Assembly (NCBI GenBank): GCA_963802205.1 | Contig: CAWDHW010000033.1 | Span: 35,304-99,303, forward strand | Source of the DNA: DYRB01 sp963802205 | GTDB taxonomy: Bacteria > Pseudomonadota > Gammaproteobacteria > Chromatiales > Chromatiaceae | Length of the DNA stretch: 64,000 nt | Reading direction: 5' to 3' | Part shown: positions 42,044 to 51,158 of the stretch, piece by piece | Numbering within the stretch: the first letter of the stretch is position 1 | Layout: every line of letters begins with the position of its first letter | Translations under genes and position numbers: made by a program | The notes under the pieces: model-generated | What the model was told of the DNA's origin: nothing | Databases searched by the model: none | Seen by the model: the letters and a program-made list of their open reading frames with translations, nothing else

Positions 42044-43458
42044 CGCAGGGTCTCGGGGAGGCGTTGGGCCAGGGCGCCGATGTCCCCGGCCCCCATGAGC
42101 AGCACCAGATCCCCATCGGCCAGCAGGTTGCCCAAGACCCTGGGGACCTCGGCCAGGTCCTGGACGAAGACCGGATCGACCTCGCCGCGTGCACGGATGG
42201 CGCGGCTCAGGTGCCGACCGTCGGCCCCGGGGATGGGGGCCTCGCCGGCGCCATAGACCTCGCACAGCACCAGGATGTCAGTGCTGGAAAGGACCTGGAC
42301 GAAGTCCTCGAATTGCTCCTGGGTGCGCGTGTAGCGGTGGGGCTGGAAGACCAGTACAAGGCGTCGCCCGGGCCAGCCGTTGCGCGCGGCCTCCAGGGTC
42401 GCGGCCAACTCCCGCGGATGGTGGCCATAGTCGTCCACCAGGGTCAGGCGGCGACCGCTGCCGTCGGTGATGTCTTCCACCACGAAGCGACGGCCTATCC
42501 CGGCGAAACCCGCCAGGGCGCGCCGGATTGCGTCCTCATCCACCCCCAGTTCCAAGGCGACGGAGATGGCGGCCAGGGCGTTCAGGACGTTGTGCCGCCC
42601 GGGGAGGTTGAGATCGACCTCCATGGGCACATCCAGGGCGTTGCCCACCACGGTGAAATGCATCCGCAGGCCTTCCTGTCGAATGTCCTGGGCACGCAGG
42701 TCCGCCTCAGGGCGGGTCCCGTAGGTACGCACCGGGCGTGCGATCTGAGGCAGCAGGGCGCGCACCTCGTCGTCGTCGATGCACAGGACCGCCAGGCCAT
42801 AGAAGGGCAGGTGGTGCAGGAATTCCTTGAAGGTGGCGCGCAGACGGCCGAAGTCCCCGCCGTAGGTGCGCATGTGGTCGGCGTCGATGTTGGTGACAAT
42901 GGACACCATGGGCTGGAGGAAGAGGAAGGAGGCGTCGCTCTCATCCGCCTCCGCCACCAGGTACTTGGTGCTCCCCAGACGGGCGTTCGCCCCAGCGCTG
43001 TTCAGGCGCCCGCCGATGACGAAGGTCGGGTCCAGCCCGCCGTCGGTCAGGATGGCAGTCACCAAGCTGGTGGTGGTGGTCTTGCCGTGGGTCCCGGCCA
43101 CCGCCACACCGTAGTAAAAGCGCATGAGCTCGGCCAGCATCTCGGCGCGGCGGACCACTGGGATGCGCTGCGCGCGCGCGGCGACGATCTCCGGGTTGGC
43201 CTCGTCGATGGCAGTGGAGACAACCACGGCGTCGGCCTCGGCGACATTGGCCTGGACGTGACCGATGTGGACCTCAATGCCCAGCCCGGCCAGGCGGCGT
43301 GTGACTTCGGACTCCCGCCGGTCCGACCCGGAGACCTCATAGCCCAGGTTCGCCATCAGCTCGGCGATCCCGCTCATACCGGCACCGCCCACCCCGATGA
43401 AGTGCAGGCGGCGGATGCGCCCCATGCGGCTGGCGTCGTGGGTCTTGTGTGCGTTCAC
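42040..43458 (-). CDS. murC: UDP-N-acetylmuramate--L-alanine ligase
   Basis: This 472-residue ligase adds L-Ala to UDP-MurNAc. All Mur ligase motifs look canonical: IGVGGAGMSGIAEL, the P-loop VAGTHGKTTTTSL, the acidic/lysine region NIDADHMRTYGGDFGRLRATFKEF and DDYGHHPRELAATL followed by FQPHRYTRT. It provides a useful comparison with the altered MurE in the same operon. Its start overlaps the murG stop by four bases. Confidence 0.98.
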   Translation of the reverse strand: MNAHKTHDASRMGRIRRLHFIGVGGAGMSGIAELMANLGYEVSGSDRRESEVTRRLAGLGIEVHIGHVQANVAEADAVVVSTAIDEANPEIVAARAQRIPVVRRAEMLAELMRFYYGVAVAGTHGKTTTTSLVTAILTDGGLDPTFVIGGRLNSAGANARLGSTKYLVAEADESDASFLFLQPMVSIVTNIDADHMRTYGGDFGRLRATFKEFLHHLPFYGLAVLCIDDDEVRALLPQIARPVRTYGTRPEADLRAQDIRQEGLRMHFTVVGNALDVPMEVDLNLPGRHNVLNALAAISVALELGVDEDAIRRALAGFAGIGRRFVVEDITDGSGRRLTLVDDYGHHPRELAATLEAARNGWPGRRLVLVFQPHRYTRTQEQFEDFVQVLSSTDILVLCEVYGAGEAPIPGADGRHLSRAIRARGEVDPVFVQDLAEVPRVLGNLLADGDLVLLMGAGDIGALAQRLPETLR

Positions 43459-44543
43459 GCCTTCATCACCTCGCGGCAGGCCGCCGCCACTCGGGCCGCA
43501 GCGTCGGGTTGGGCCTTGGCGCGGGCGGCTCTGGCCATAGACAGGAGCAGGTCCGGATCGGACAGAAGTTCACTGAGCTGTCCGGAAAGGCTTTCCGGGG
43601 TCAGGTCCCCCTGTGGGAGGAGCCTTGCCGCACCGGCCTCCGACAGATAGCGGGCGTTACCTGTCTGGTGGTCATCCACGGCATGGGGAAAAGGCACCAG
43701 GATCGCCGGCCGCCCAACCGCCGCCAGCTCCGAGACGGTCAGGGCCCCGGCGCGGCAGACGACCAGATCGGCCCAGGCATAGGCCTCGGCCATGTCCCCG
43801 ATGAAGGCGGTGACCTCGGCGGCAACGCCTGCCTGCGCATAGGCGCGCTGTGCCTCCGCCAGTGTGCGCTCGCCGGCCTGATGCCGGACCTGCGGGCGTC
43901 GCCCAGCCGGGAGGAGGGCCAGGGCCCGGGCCAGGGTCTGATTGAGCACCTGTGCGCCCAGGGAGCCCCCCAGCACCAGCAGGTGCCGCGGGCCAGGACC
44001 GACCAGGCGTTCTGCCAGGCGCTCGCCCGGCTCGGGCACCGCCGCGATCTGGGCACGCACCGGATTGCCGCAGGCGACCGCGCAGAGCCGCGGGTCGAAG
44101 CTCCCGGGGAAGGCCTCGAAGACCCGGGTGGCGACCCGTGCCAGCCATTGATTGGTCATGCCCGGGACCCGGTTCTGCTCGTGAATCACCAGGGGCAGGC
44201 CCAGGAGCCTGGCCATGATCCCGCCGGGACCGGAGGCGAAGCCCCCCATGCCGAGGACAACCCTGGGACGGTTGCGGCGCAGGATCTGCCCGGCCTGCCA
44301 AAGTGCCTGGGCCAGGCGGAAGGGCGCCATCGCCAGGGTCGCCGCCCCCTTGCCCCGCAGCCCCTCGATGCCGATCCACTCTATGGCGAAGCCGTGCTCC
44401 GGCACCAGGCGCGCCTCCATGCCGCGCCGGGTGCCGATCCAGAACACATCCAGACCCTCGGCGCGCAGGCACTCGGCCACTGCCAGCGCCGGGAAGACGT
44501 GGCCGCCGGTGCCGCCGGCCATGACGGCTACACGCGCACCCAT
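43455..44543 (-). CDS. murG: UDP-N-acetylglucosamine--lipid I GlcNAc transferase
   Basis: This 362-residue glycosyltransferase converts lipid I to lipid II at the inner face of the membrane. Motifs are MAGGTGGHVFPALAVAE at the N-terminus, GFASGPGGIMARLLGLPLVIHEQN, LVLGGSLGAQVLN and CRAGALTVSELAAVGRPAILVPFP. The ATG at 44543 begins MGARVAVMAGGTGG; upstream residues in the open frame belong to the overlapping ftsW and are not MurG-like. It overlaps ftsW by 16 bases. Confidence 0.97.
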   Translation of the reverse strand: MGARVAVMAGGTGGHVFPALAVAECLRAEGLDVFWIGTRRGMEARLVPEHGFAIEWIGIEGLRGKGAATLAMAPFRLAQALWQAGQILRRNRPRVVLGMGGFASGPGGIMARLLGLPLVIHEQNRVPGMTNQWLARVATRVFEAFPGSFDPRLCAVACGNPVRAQIAAVPEPGERLAERLVGPGPRHLLVLGGSLGAQVLNQTLARALALLPAGRRPQVRHQAGERTLAEAQRAYAQAGVAAEVTAFIGDMAEAYAWADLVVCRAGALTVSELAAVGRPAILVPFPHAVDDHQTGNARYLSEAGAARLLPQGDLTPESLSGQLSELLSDPDLLLSMARAARAKAQPDAAARVAAACREVMKA

Positions 44544-45778
44544 GGGTCCTCCGCCGCGGATATGGGCTCGTCGGTTCCCTGGCGAAGGGTACGGTCGATG
44601 CGCAGGAGCACCCCGACCATCATGATCGCCACGATCAGGCTGTTGCTGCCGTAGCTCATGAAGGGCATGGTCAGGCCCTTGGTGGGGAGCAGGCCGACGT
44701 TGACCCCGATGTTGATGAAGGCCTGGAGCCCCAACCCCAACCCGAGCCCGTGGGCCACATAGGCGGAGAAGAGATCGCCCTGACGGTGTGCCTGTCCGCC
44801 GATGCGGAAGGCGCGCCAGGCGATGACACCGAACAGCACGATGACCGCCAGGACCCCAACGAAGCCGAACTCCTCGCCGATGGTGGCCATGAGGAAGTCG
44901 GTATGGGCCTCCGGGAGGAAGTGCTGCTTCTGGATGCCGTGGCCCAGCCCTACCCCCAGCCACTCCCCCCGTCCGAAGGCGATGAGCGCCTGGCTCAACT
45001 GATAGCCCTTGCCGAAAACATCGGCGAAGGGATCGGTGAAACTGGTCAGGCGCTCCAGGCGGTAGGGCTCGAAGACGATCAGCGCCGCCAGTGCGACCCC
45101 CACCATGCCCAGCAGGACCATGAAGTTGACCAGCGGGACCCCGCCGAGGAAGAGTAGGCCCATGACGGTGGCCAGCATCACGGCGGTGGTTCCAAAGTCC
45201 GGCTCCGCCAGGATCAGCAGGCTGGCCAAAGCCATAGGGATCATGGGCCGAACGAAGCCGAGGACGGTGTTGGTGACATCTGCCTGGCGGCGCACCAGAA
45301 AGCCGGAGACATAGATCACGGCGAAGAACTTCATGAACTCCGAGCTTTGGATGTTCAGCGGGCCAAGCGGTATCCAGCGTGTCGCGCCGTTGGCGCTGCG
45401 CCCCACGCCGGGGACCAGGACCAGGGCCAGCATCGCGAGCCCCACAATGAACAGCAGGGGCCCGGATCGCTCCCACCAGCGCACAGGGACCGAGAAGCAG
45501 ACCAAGCCCGCGGTGACGGCCAGGCCCAGGGCTATGGCATGGCGGATGACAAAGTAGAAGGGCGAGTCATAGGTACTGGCCGCCACCGGCAGGGACGCAG
45601 AGGCGACCATGACGAAACCGAACGCAGTAACAGCGATGGCAGATAGCAGAAGTGGGTAATCCAACTCCGGCAGCCGGCCCTGGAGCCGGCGCGGACCGCG
45701 AATGGCCGGGGCCTTGGCTGGATGGTGGGCCGCCGGATGGAGCCCTGGGCCGGGCAGCGGGGTGGCGACGGTATTCAT
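44528..45778 (-). CDS. ftsW: Lipid II polymerase FtsW
   Basis: This 416-residue SEDS-family membrane glycosyltransferase has ten hydrophobic helices and is specific to the division septum. Landmarks are LDYPLLLSAIAVTAFGFVMV, RWIPLGPLNIQSSEFMKF, LAEPDFGTTAVML (the Asp in this loop is essential in SEDS proteins) and LTMPFMSYGSNSLI. The ATG at 45778 overlaps the murD stop (ATGA) and has AGAGG eight bases upstream; a GTG three codons earlier is less likely. Confidence 0.97.
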   Translation of the reverse strand: MNTVATPLPGPGLHPAAHHPAKAPAIRGPRRLQGRLPELDYPLLLSAIAVTAFGFVMVASASLPVAASTYDSPFYFVIRHAIALGLAVTAGLVCFSVPVRWWERSGPLLFIVGLAMLALVLVPGVGRSANGATRWIPLGPLNIQSSEFMKFFAVIYVSGFLVRRQADVTNTVLGFVRPMIPMALASLLILAEPDFGTTAVMLATVMGLLFLGGVPLVNFMVLLGMVGVALAALIVFEPYRLERLTSFTDPFADVFGKGYQLSQALIAFGRGEWLGVGLGHGIQKQHFLPEAHTDFLMATIGEEFGFVGVLAVIVLFGVIAWRAFRIGGQAHRQGDLFSAYVAHGLGLGLGLQAFINIGVNVGLLPTKGLTMPFMSYGSNSLIVAIMMVGVLLRIDRTLRQGTDEPISAAEDPWVRV

Positions 45779-47136
45779 CCAATCCACCTCTCCACAGCCT
45801 GGGTGAAGACCAAGCCACGGTGCTCATAGTTGTCGAACATATCGAAGCTGGCGCAGGCCGGGGAAAGCAGGACGCTATCCCCGGGGTGGGCGGCAGCCGC
45901 CGCCTGGCGCACCGCGTCGGCCATATCGGTGGCGTGGAACAGGGGGACGGAGCCCGCGAGGACCGCCTCGATGAGCGAGGCATCACGTCCGATGAGCACC
46001 ACGGCGCGAGCCGCCCTCGCCACCGCCGGTGCCAGGGGGCCGAAGTCGGCGCCCTTGCCGTCGCCCCCGGCGATGAGGACCACGCGGGCACTCGATCCTG
46101 ACTCCACCATCCCATCCAGGGCCGCCACCGTGGCCCCTGGGTTAGTCCCTTTGGAGTCGTTGTACCAGCGCACCCCATCGCATTCGCCCACCAGGACGCT
46201 GCGATGCGGCAGGCCGCGGAAGCTACGAAGGGCATCCAGCATCGCCGCCTCCGGAAAGCCACAGGCACTGCCCAGGGCCAGTGCGGCCAGGGCATTGGCC
46301 TGATTGTGACGTCCGGGGATCTGAAGCGTCGCCGCCGCCATCAGGGGGTGATCGCCGCGGGCCAGCCATACCCCGTCGGCCTGGTCCAGCAGGCCGAAGT
46401 CGTCCGCCCGCCTTGGACGGCCCAGGGTGAAACCCAGTTCTACGGCCTGGTGCGGGATGGCCACCACGGCGGCATCGTCACGGTTGACGACCACCACCTC
46501 GGCCCCCTGGTAGATGCGTGCCTTGGCCGCGATATAACCGGAATAGTCCGGGTAGCGGTCCATGTGGTCCGGGGACAGGTTCAGCACCGTGGCGACGCGT
46601 GGCTTGAGGCTCGTCGTGGTCTCTAACTGGAAGCTCGACAGCTCAAGGACATAGAGGGCGACCTTGGGGTCGAGCAGGTCCAGGGCCGGGTCGCCGAGGT
46701 TGCCGCCCACCGCCACCTGGACACCCGCCCGTCTGGCCATAAGCCCCACCAGGGTCGTCACGGTGCTCTTGCCGTTGGAGCCTGTAATCGCAACCACCGG
46801 TGCCTGGACCGCCCTGGCGAACAGCTCGATGTCCCCAATCACCGGGACGCCTCGGGCCATGGCAGCCTGGATCAGGGGCTCGGCCACCGGTACCCCGGGG
46901 CTCACCACCAGGCGGTTGGCAGCGGCAAAGACCTCGGCCTGGAAGGGGCCGGTGAAGACAGCCAAGTCCGGCAGTTCCGCAGTCACTTGGGCCAGGCCTG
47001 GTGGGTTGATGCGGGAGTCGGCGATCGCCACGCCGTGACCCAGACCCCGCAGGTAGCGTGCACAGGACAGACCCGTCTTGCCCAAGCCCACGATCAGGGT
47101 GCGGGGCGTCGTGCTGGCGTGTTCTGTGCTGTGCAT
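45775..47136 (-). CDS. murD: UDP-N-acetylmuramoylalanine--D-glutamate ligase
   Basis: This 453-residue ligase adds D-Glu to UDP-MurNAc-L-Ala. Motifs are canonical: VGLGKTGLSCARYL, the P-loop ITGSNGKSTVTTL, ELSSFQLE, the NLSPDHMDRYPDYSGYIAAKARIY region with the lysine expected to be carbamylated, NDSKGTNPGATVAAL and IAGGDGKGADFGPL. It follows mraY by 13 bases and overlaps ftsW by four. Confidence 0.98.
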   Translation of the reverse strand: MHSTEHASTTPRTLIVGLGKTGLSCARYLRGLGHGVAIADSRINPPGLAQVTAELPDLAVFTGPFQAEVFAAANRLVVSPGVPVAEPLIQAAMARGVPVIGDIELFARAVQAPVVAITGSNGKSTVTTLVGLMARRAGVQVAVGGNLGDPALDLLDPKVALYVLELSSFQLETTTSLKPRVATVLNLSPDHMDRYPDYSGYIAAKARIYQGAEVVVVNRDDAAVVAIPHQAVELGFTLGRPRRADDFGLLDQADGVWLARGDHPLMAAATLQIPGRHNQANALAALALGSACGFPEAAMLDALRSFRGLPHRSVLVGECDGVRWYNDSKGTNPGATVAALDGMVESGSSARVVLIAGGDGKGADFGPLAPAVARAARAVVLIGRDASLIEAVLAGSVPLFHATDMADAVRQAAAAAHPGDSVLLSPACASFDMFDNYEHRGLVFTQAVERWIG

Positions 47137-47149
47137 GGTTGATCTGGCC

Positions 47150-48232
47150 TCAGCGGATCTTCAGGCTCGCCAGGCCCACCAGGACCAGGATCACGGTGAC
47201 GATCCAGAACCGGACTATGACCCGCGGCTCGGGCCAGCCCTTGAGCTCGTAGTGGTGGTGCAGGGGTGCCATGCGGAAGATGCGCTTACCGGTAAGCTTG
47301 AAGGACCCGACCTGGAGCATTACCGAAACAGTCTCGGCCACGAAGATCCCGCCCATGATGAACAGCACCAGTTCCTGGCGGGTCGCCACAGCCACTACAC
47401 CCAGGGCGGCACCCAGGGCCAGGGCGCCCACGTCGCCCATGAAGACCTGTGCCGGGTAGGCGTTAAACCAGAGAAAGCCCAGCCCAGCCCCCACCAGGGC
47501 GGCGCAAAAGACCACTACCTCCCCTACTCCAGGGACATGGGGGATCTTGAGGTAGGCAGCGAACTCCACATTGCCGGCGGCGTAGGCGAACAGGGCCAGG
47601 GCACCCGCCACCAGCACCGTGGGCATGGTGGCAAGCCCGTCCAGGCCGTCGGTGAGGTTCACTGCGTTACTGCTGCCGACGATGACGAAATAGGCGAACA
47701 AGACATACCAGGGGCCGAGCTGGAACGAGACGTCCTTGAGATAGGGGATCAGGAGTGCCGTCTCCGCAGGGGTTGCGGCGGTGAGGAACAGGACAAGGGC
47801 GGCGGTGAGCCCCGCGACGGTCATCCAGAAATACTTGTACCGCGCCGCCAGGCCGCGGGGGTTCTTCATGATCAACTTCTTGTAGTCGTCCACCAGTCCA
47901 ATAACCCCGAAGGCCAGGGTGGTGAGCAGGACGATCCACACATAGGGGTTGCGCAGGTCCGCCCAGAGAACGGTGCTGATCCCGACGGCCACCAGGATCA
48001 GGGCGCCGCCCATGGTGGGTGTGCCGGACTTGGCCAGATGGGTCTGGGGGCCATCGGTCCGCACCGTCTGGCCGATCTTGTGCCAGGTCAGGCGCCGGAT
48101 CATGGGCGGTCCAACGACGAAGGAGATCACCAGGGCCGTCAAGACCCCGAGGATGGCGCGCAGGGTCAGGTACCGGAAGACATTGAAGGCACTGTCAAAC
48201 TGTGCCAGCCATTCAGTCAGGAAGAGCAGCAT
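47150..48232 (-). CDS. mraY: Phospho-N-acetylmuramoyl-pentapeptide-transferase
   Basis: This 360-residue membrane transferase makes lipid I by linking phospho-MurNAc-pentapeptide to undecaprenyl phosphate. It has about ten helices and all MraY signature loops: SGTPTMGGALIL, NAVNLTDGLDGLA (essential Asp), FNAYPAQVFMGDVGALALG and PLHHHYELKGWPEPRVIVRFWI. The ATG at 48232 lies two bases after the murF stop. Confidence 0.98.
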   Translation of the reverse strand: MLLFLTEWLAQFDSAFNVFRYLTLRAILGVLTALVISFVVGPPMIRRLTWHKIGQTVRTDGPQTHLAKSGTPTMGGALILVAVGISTVLWADLRNPYVWIVLLTTLAFGVIGLVDDYKKLIMKNPRGLAARYKYFWMTVAGLTAALVLFLTAATPAETALLIPYLKDVSFQLGPWYVLFAYFVIVGSSNAVNLTDGLDGLATMPTVLVAGALALFAYAAGNVEFAAYLKIPHVPGVGEVVVFCAALVGAGLGFLWFNAYPAQVFMGDVGALALGAALGVVAVATRQELVLFIMGGIFVAETVSVMLQVGSFKLTGKRIFRMAPLHHHYELKGWPEPRVIVRFWIVTVILVLVGLASLKIR

Positions 48233-48234
48233 GG

Positions 48235-49611
48235 TCAGGTCCCCTGTGGCATGGATTCTTTGCCCACGCCACCAAGCCCGGCCACCACCCGATCCATGGC
48301 GGCCAGGCGCGACCCCTTGACCAGGACCAGATCGGCGGGGCTCAAGTCGCGGTGCAGGGCGGCGACCAGGGCCGTCTGGTTGGCGAAGTGGCGCCCGCCC
48401 GGACCGAAGCCGGCGACCGCCTCCCGGCACAGTTCACCCACGGCATAGAGGGTGGCGATCCCAGCGGTGCGGGCGGCGGTTCCTATCTGGCGATGGAGGT
48501 CCGCGGCGTCTGGACCCAGCTCGCCCAAATCGCCGAGGACCAGGACCGGGCGCCCGGGCATTGCCACCACGACATCGATGGCGGCCTGGACCGAGTCCGG
48601 GTTGGCGTTATATGTGTCGTCGATTACCCGCAGCCCGCCCAGGCGCTTCGGCTCCAAACGTCCGGGGACCGGCTGGAGGCTGGACAACCCAGCAGCGATG
48701 GCGGCGCCTGGGACCCCGACCGCGCTGGTCAGCGCGGCGGCGGCGAGCGCATTGCGCACATTGTGCAGCCCAATCAGTGCCAGGGAGATCTCCTGAGGCT
48801 CCCCAGCCAAGAGGGCAGTAAACCGGGTGCGGAAGCCCGTCTCGCCCCATGCGGCGGTGACCGTGGCGAGATCGGTGCGTATCTCGCAGGCGTTCGTCAG
48901 GCCGAAGGTCAGAAGACGCCTGCCTTGGGCCAGGTCGCGCCAGAGGTCGGTCCAGGGGGCATCCCCTGGAACCACGAAGACGCCGTCGGCGGGCAGGCCG
49001 CGGGCGATCTCGCCCTTGGCCAGCGCAACCCCCTCGATGCTACCGAAGCCCTCCAAGTGGGCGCGACCGGCATTGGCCAGGAGGGCCGCCTCGGGGCGGG
49101 CTATGTCGGTCATGTAACCGATCTCGCCGGGGTGATTGGCCCCCATCTCCAACACCAGCCAGTCCTGGTCCCGGGCACCGAGCAGGGTCAGTGGCATCCC
49201 GATGTCGTTGTTGAGGTTGCCGCGTGTCGCCAAAACGCTGCCGACCTGGGCGAGGATTGCCGCAACCATCTCCTTGCAAGTGGTCTTGCCATTGCTGCCG
49301 GTGATGGCCAGGATCCGGCAGGGAAGTCGGTCCCGCCAGGCAGCGGCGAGGCGGCCGAGACCCAGCCGGGTGTCGTCCACCACCCATTGGGGCAGGTCCA
49401 GATCCAGAGGACGCTCCACCAGTGCAGCGGCGGCCCCAGCGGCCGCGGCCTGGGCGACGAAGGCATGGGCGTCGAAACGCTCCCCTCGCAGCGCCACGAA
49501 CAGGCCCCCGCTGCAATCGCCCCGGCTGTCGGTGACGACCCGGGAGAAGACGGCATCCGGCCCCGTCAGGTGCCCGCCGACCCGGCGCGCGGCCTCGCTT
49601 AGGGTCCACAT
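48235..49611 (-). CDS. murF: UDP-N-acetylmuramoyl-tripeptide--D-alanyl-D-alanine ligase
   Basis: This 458-residue ligase adds D-Ala-D-Ala to complete the pentapeptide. Motifs are canonical: VTDSRGDCSGGLFVALRGERFDAHAF, the P-loop ITGSNGKTTCKEM, LEMGANHPGEIGYMTDIARPEAALLAN, HNVRNALAAAA and VIDDTYNANPDSVQAAI. The ATG shares its A with the murE TGA stop (TGATG). Confidence 0.97.
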   Translation of the reverse strand: MWTLSEAARRVGGHLTGPDAVFSRVVTDSRGDCSGGLFVALRGERFDAHAFVAQAAAAGAAAALVERPLDLDLPQWVVDDTRLGLGRLAAAWRDRLPCRILAITGSNGKTTCKEMVAAILAQVGSVLATRGNLNNDIGMPLTLLGARDQDWLVLEMGANHPGEIGYMTDIARPEAALLANAGRAHLEGFGSIEGVALAKGEIARGLPADGVFVVPGDAPWTDLWRDLAQGRRLLTFGLTNACEIRTDLATVTAAWGETGFRTRFTALLAGEPQEISLALIGLHNVRNALAAAALTSAVGVPGAAIAAGLSSLQPVPGRLEPKRLGGLRVIDDTYNANPDSVQAAIDVVVAMPGRPVLVLGDLGELGPDAADLHRQIGTAARTAGIATLYAVGELCREAVAGFGPGGRHFANQTALVAALHRDLSPADLVLVKGSRLAAMDRVVAGLGGVGKESMPQGT

Positions 49612-51158
49612 CAGAGCCGGCCCCCTGTCCACTCGCGCAGGGCCTGCACCACTTGGGCACGGTCGCTGAAGCGGTCCTTGATTTCGCCGGTGTCCTGGAT
49701 GCCGTCGTGGACCTTGCCGGCGATGAGCACGCTGTCGGTAGTCCCGGCCAGGGTCAGGGCAATACGGATGGCCAGCCCACGGCTATGCTCCACGCGGACC
49801 CGGTCGGGGTGGGTCATACCGGCCAGGATCTCGCCGGCGATGGCCGTGCCGTCCTCGTCGTGGTGATTGTCGTCGGTGATGATGACCACATCGCTGCCGG
49901 ACTCCGCCGCCGCGCCCATCAGGGCGCGCGAGTAACGGTCATGGCCGCGGCCGCAGCCGAAGACGGTGATCACGCGCCCGCTGCCGTGGCGACGCAGATT
50001 GGCGATGACCTGTTGCAAGGTGCCCGGGGTGTGGGCATCGTCCACCGCCACCAGGGGCGCGTCTTCGCCGCCGAAGGACTCCATGCACCCGGGCACTGCC
50101 TGCATTCTGGACAGCGTGTGCAGGGCCGGGCGCAGGGTCAGGCCACGTGCCAGCAGCAGGGCCAGAACAGCCAGGAGATTGGCAGCATTGAAGGTGCCTA
50201 GGACCGAGACCTCTGCGTCTCCCTCCTCGCCCTCGGCATCGGCTGGCACGGAGGCCAGTACCCGCAGGTGCAGTCCGCGGCGACTGGGGATCAGACTGTG
50301 CAGTCCTACCCAGAGGTCGCAGCGCCGGCCTGTGGGTGCCTGCCTGGAGAGGCCATAGAGGGCCACTCGAACGTCGGGGCCCAGGTCGGCGACGATCTCG
50401 ACGCTGGCGGGATCGTCGGCACTGAGCACAGCCCAGGTCAGCCCCGGGGTGCGTAACAGACGATGGATGGGCCCGGCGGCACCGGACGCAAGATCGAAGC
50501 AATTGCGGCGGTCGTGGCTCAAAAACGTGGTGAAGACGGCCTGGCGCAGGCGCACCGCCGCGATCTTGCCCGGATCCATGGAGGGAACCCCCAGGGCGAT
50601 GGCCTGGGCCCCGTCGGCGCGTAACTCGGCCAGGGTCTCCTGGACGCGGACGGCATCCAGCACGGCGGCGGGCACCAGGTCGCCGGGGAAGCCGACTCCG
50701 ACGTCGCCGACCAGGCCGCAGGGGAGCTGCCGCGACAGGGCCTGGGCGAGGAGGTGGCTGACACTGGTCTTGCCCTTGGCCCCAACGACGCCGATGACCT
50801 CGACGTGGGCGCTGGGCTCGCCGTAGAAGCGATCGGCCAGCATGCTGGCAAGGCCTGCGAGCCCCGGCACCGGAATGACCGGCAGTCCCAGGCGGGCGGA
50901 GGCCGCGGCCAGGGCGGGTAGGTCCCAGTCGCTGGTTGGCTCGGCGGCGATGGCCACGGCCCCGCGTTGACGGACCTGATCGGCGAAGGCCATGCCATGG
51001 GTCGCTGCACCTGGGCAGGCAAGGAACAGGGCCCCAGGGACCAGGCGGCGACTGTCCATGGCCAGGGCGCTGACGCGCAGATCCGCGTCCACCGCGGCAA
51101 CCCCGGCGAAAAGGTCCGCGAGACGCCAGGCGTGGTTGGTACTGCGCAGGGCCATCAT
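49611..51158 (-). CDS. murE: MurE-family ligase with altered catalytic motifs
   Basis: This 515-residue protein occupies the murE place in the dcw operon and aligns end to end with MurE, which adds meso-diaminopimelate to UDP-MurNAc-L-Ala-D-Glu. However, the key motifs differ. GxTGTNGKTT is GVVGAKGKTS (123-132). MEVSSH is LGVPSMD (189-195), losing the Glu. FTNLSRDHLDYHG becomes FTTFLSHDRRNCF (209-221), and the lysine expected to be carbamylated falls at GAAGPIHR (226-233), with no Lys. GRMEVF is GCMESF. FGCGGDRDKGKRPLMG is FGCGRGHDRYSRALMG. The DAP-binding DNPRTEEP is DNHHDEDG (430-437), and GKGHEDYQ is GKVHDGIQ (481-488). The frame is intact and overlaps ftsI (ATGA) and murF, so it is probably translated. 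It may be inactive or altered in function; family membership is certain, activity doubtful. Confidence 0.85.
   Translation of the reverse strand: MMALRSTNHAWRLADLFAGVAAVDADLRVSALAMDSRRLVPGALFLACPGAATHGMAFADQVRQRGAVAIAAEPTSDWDLPALAAASARLGLPVIPVPGLAGLASMLADRFYGEPSAHVEVIGVVGAKGKTSVSHLLAQALSRQLPCGLVGDVGVGFPGDLVPAAVLDAVRVQETLAELRADGAQAIALGVPSMDPGKIAAVRLRQAVFTTFLSHDRRNCFDLASGAAGPIHRLLRTPGLTWAVLSADDPASVEIVADLGPDVRVALYGLSRQAPTGRRCDLWVGLHSLIPSRRGLHLRVLASVPADAEGEEGDAEVSVLGTFNAANLLAVLALLLARGLTLRPALHTLSRMQAVPGCMESFGGEDAPLVAVDDAHTPGTLQQVIANLRRHGSGRVITVFGCGRGHDRYSRALMGAAAESGSDVVIITDDNHHDEDGTAIAGEILAGMTHPDRVRVEHSRGLAIRIALTLAGTTDSVLIAGKVHDGIQDTGEIKDRFSDRAQVVQALREWTGGRL

Noticed and set aside
41641..43650. 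A 669-codon open frame on the plus strand across murB and murC
   Set aside because: It is antisense to two canonical genes, and its translation is rich in Arg, Gly and Pro with no family resemblance.
44544..45476. A 311-residue N-terminal extension of murG
   Set aside because: It overlaps ftsW in another frame and is unlike MurG; the ATG at 44543 gives the standard protein.
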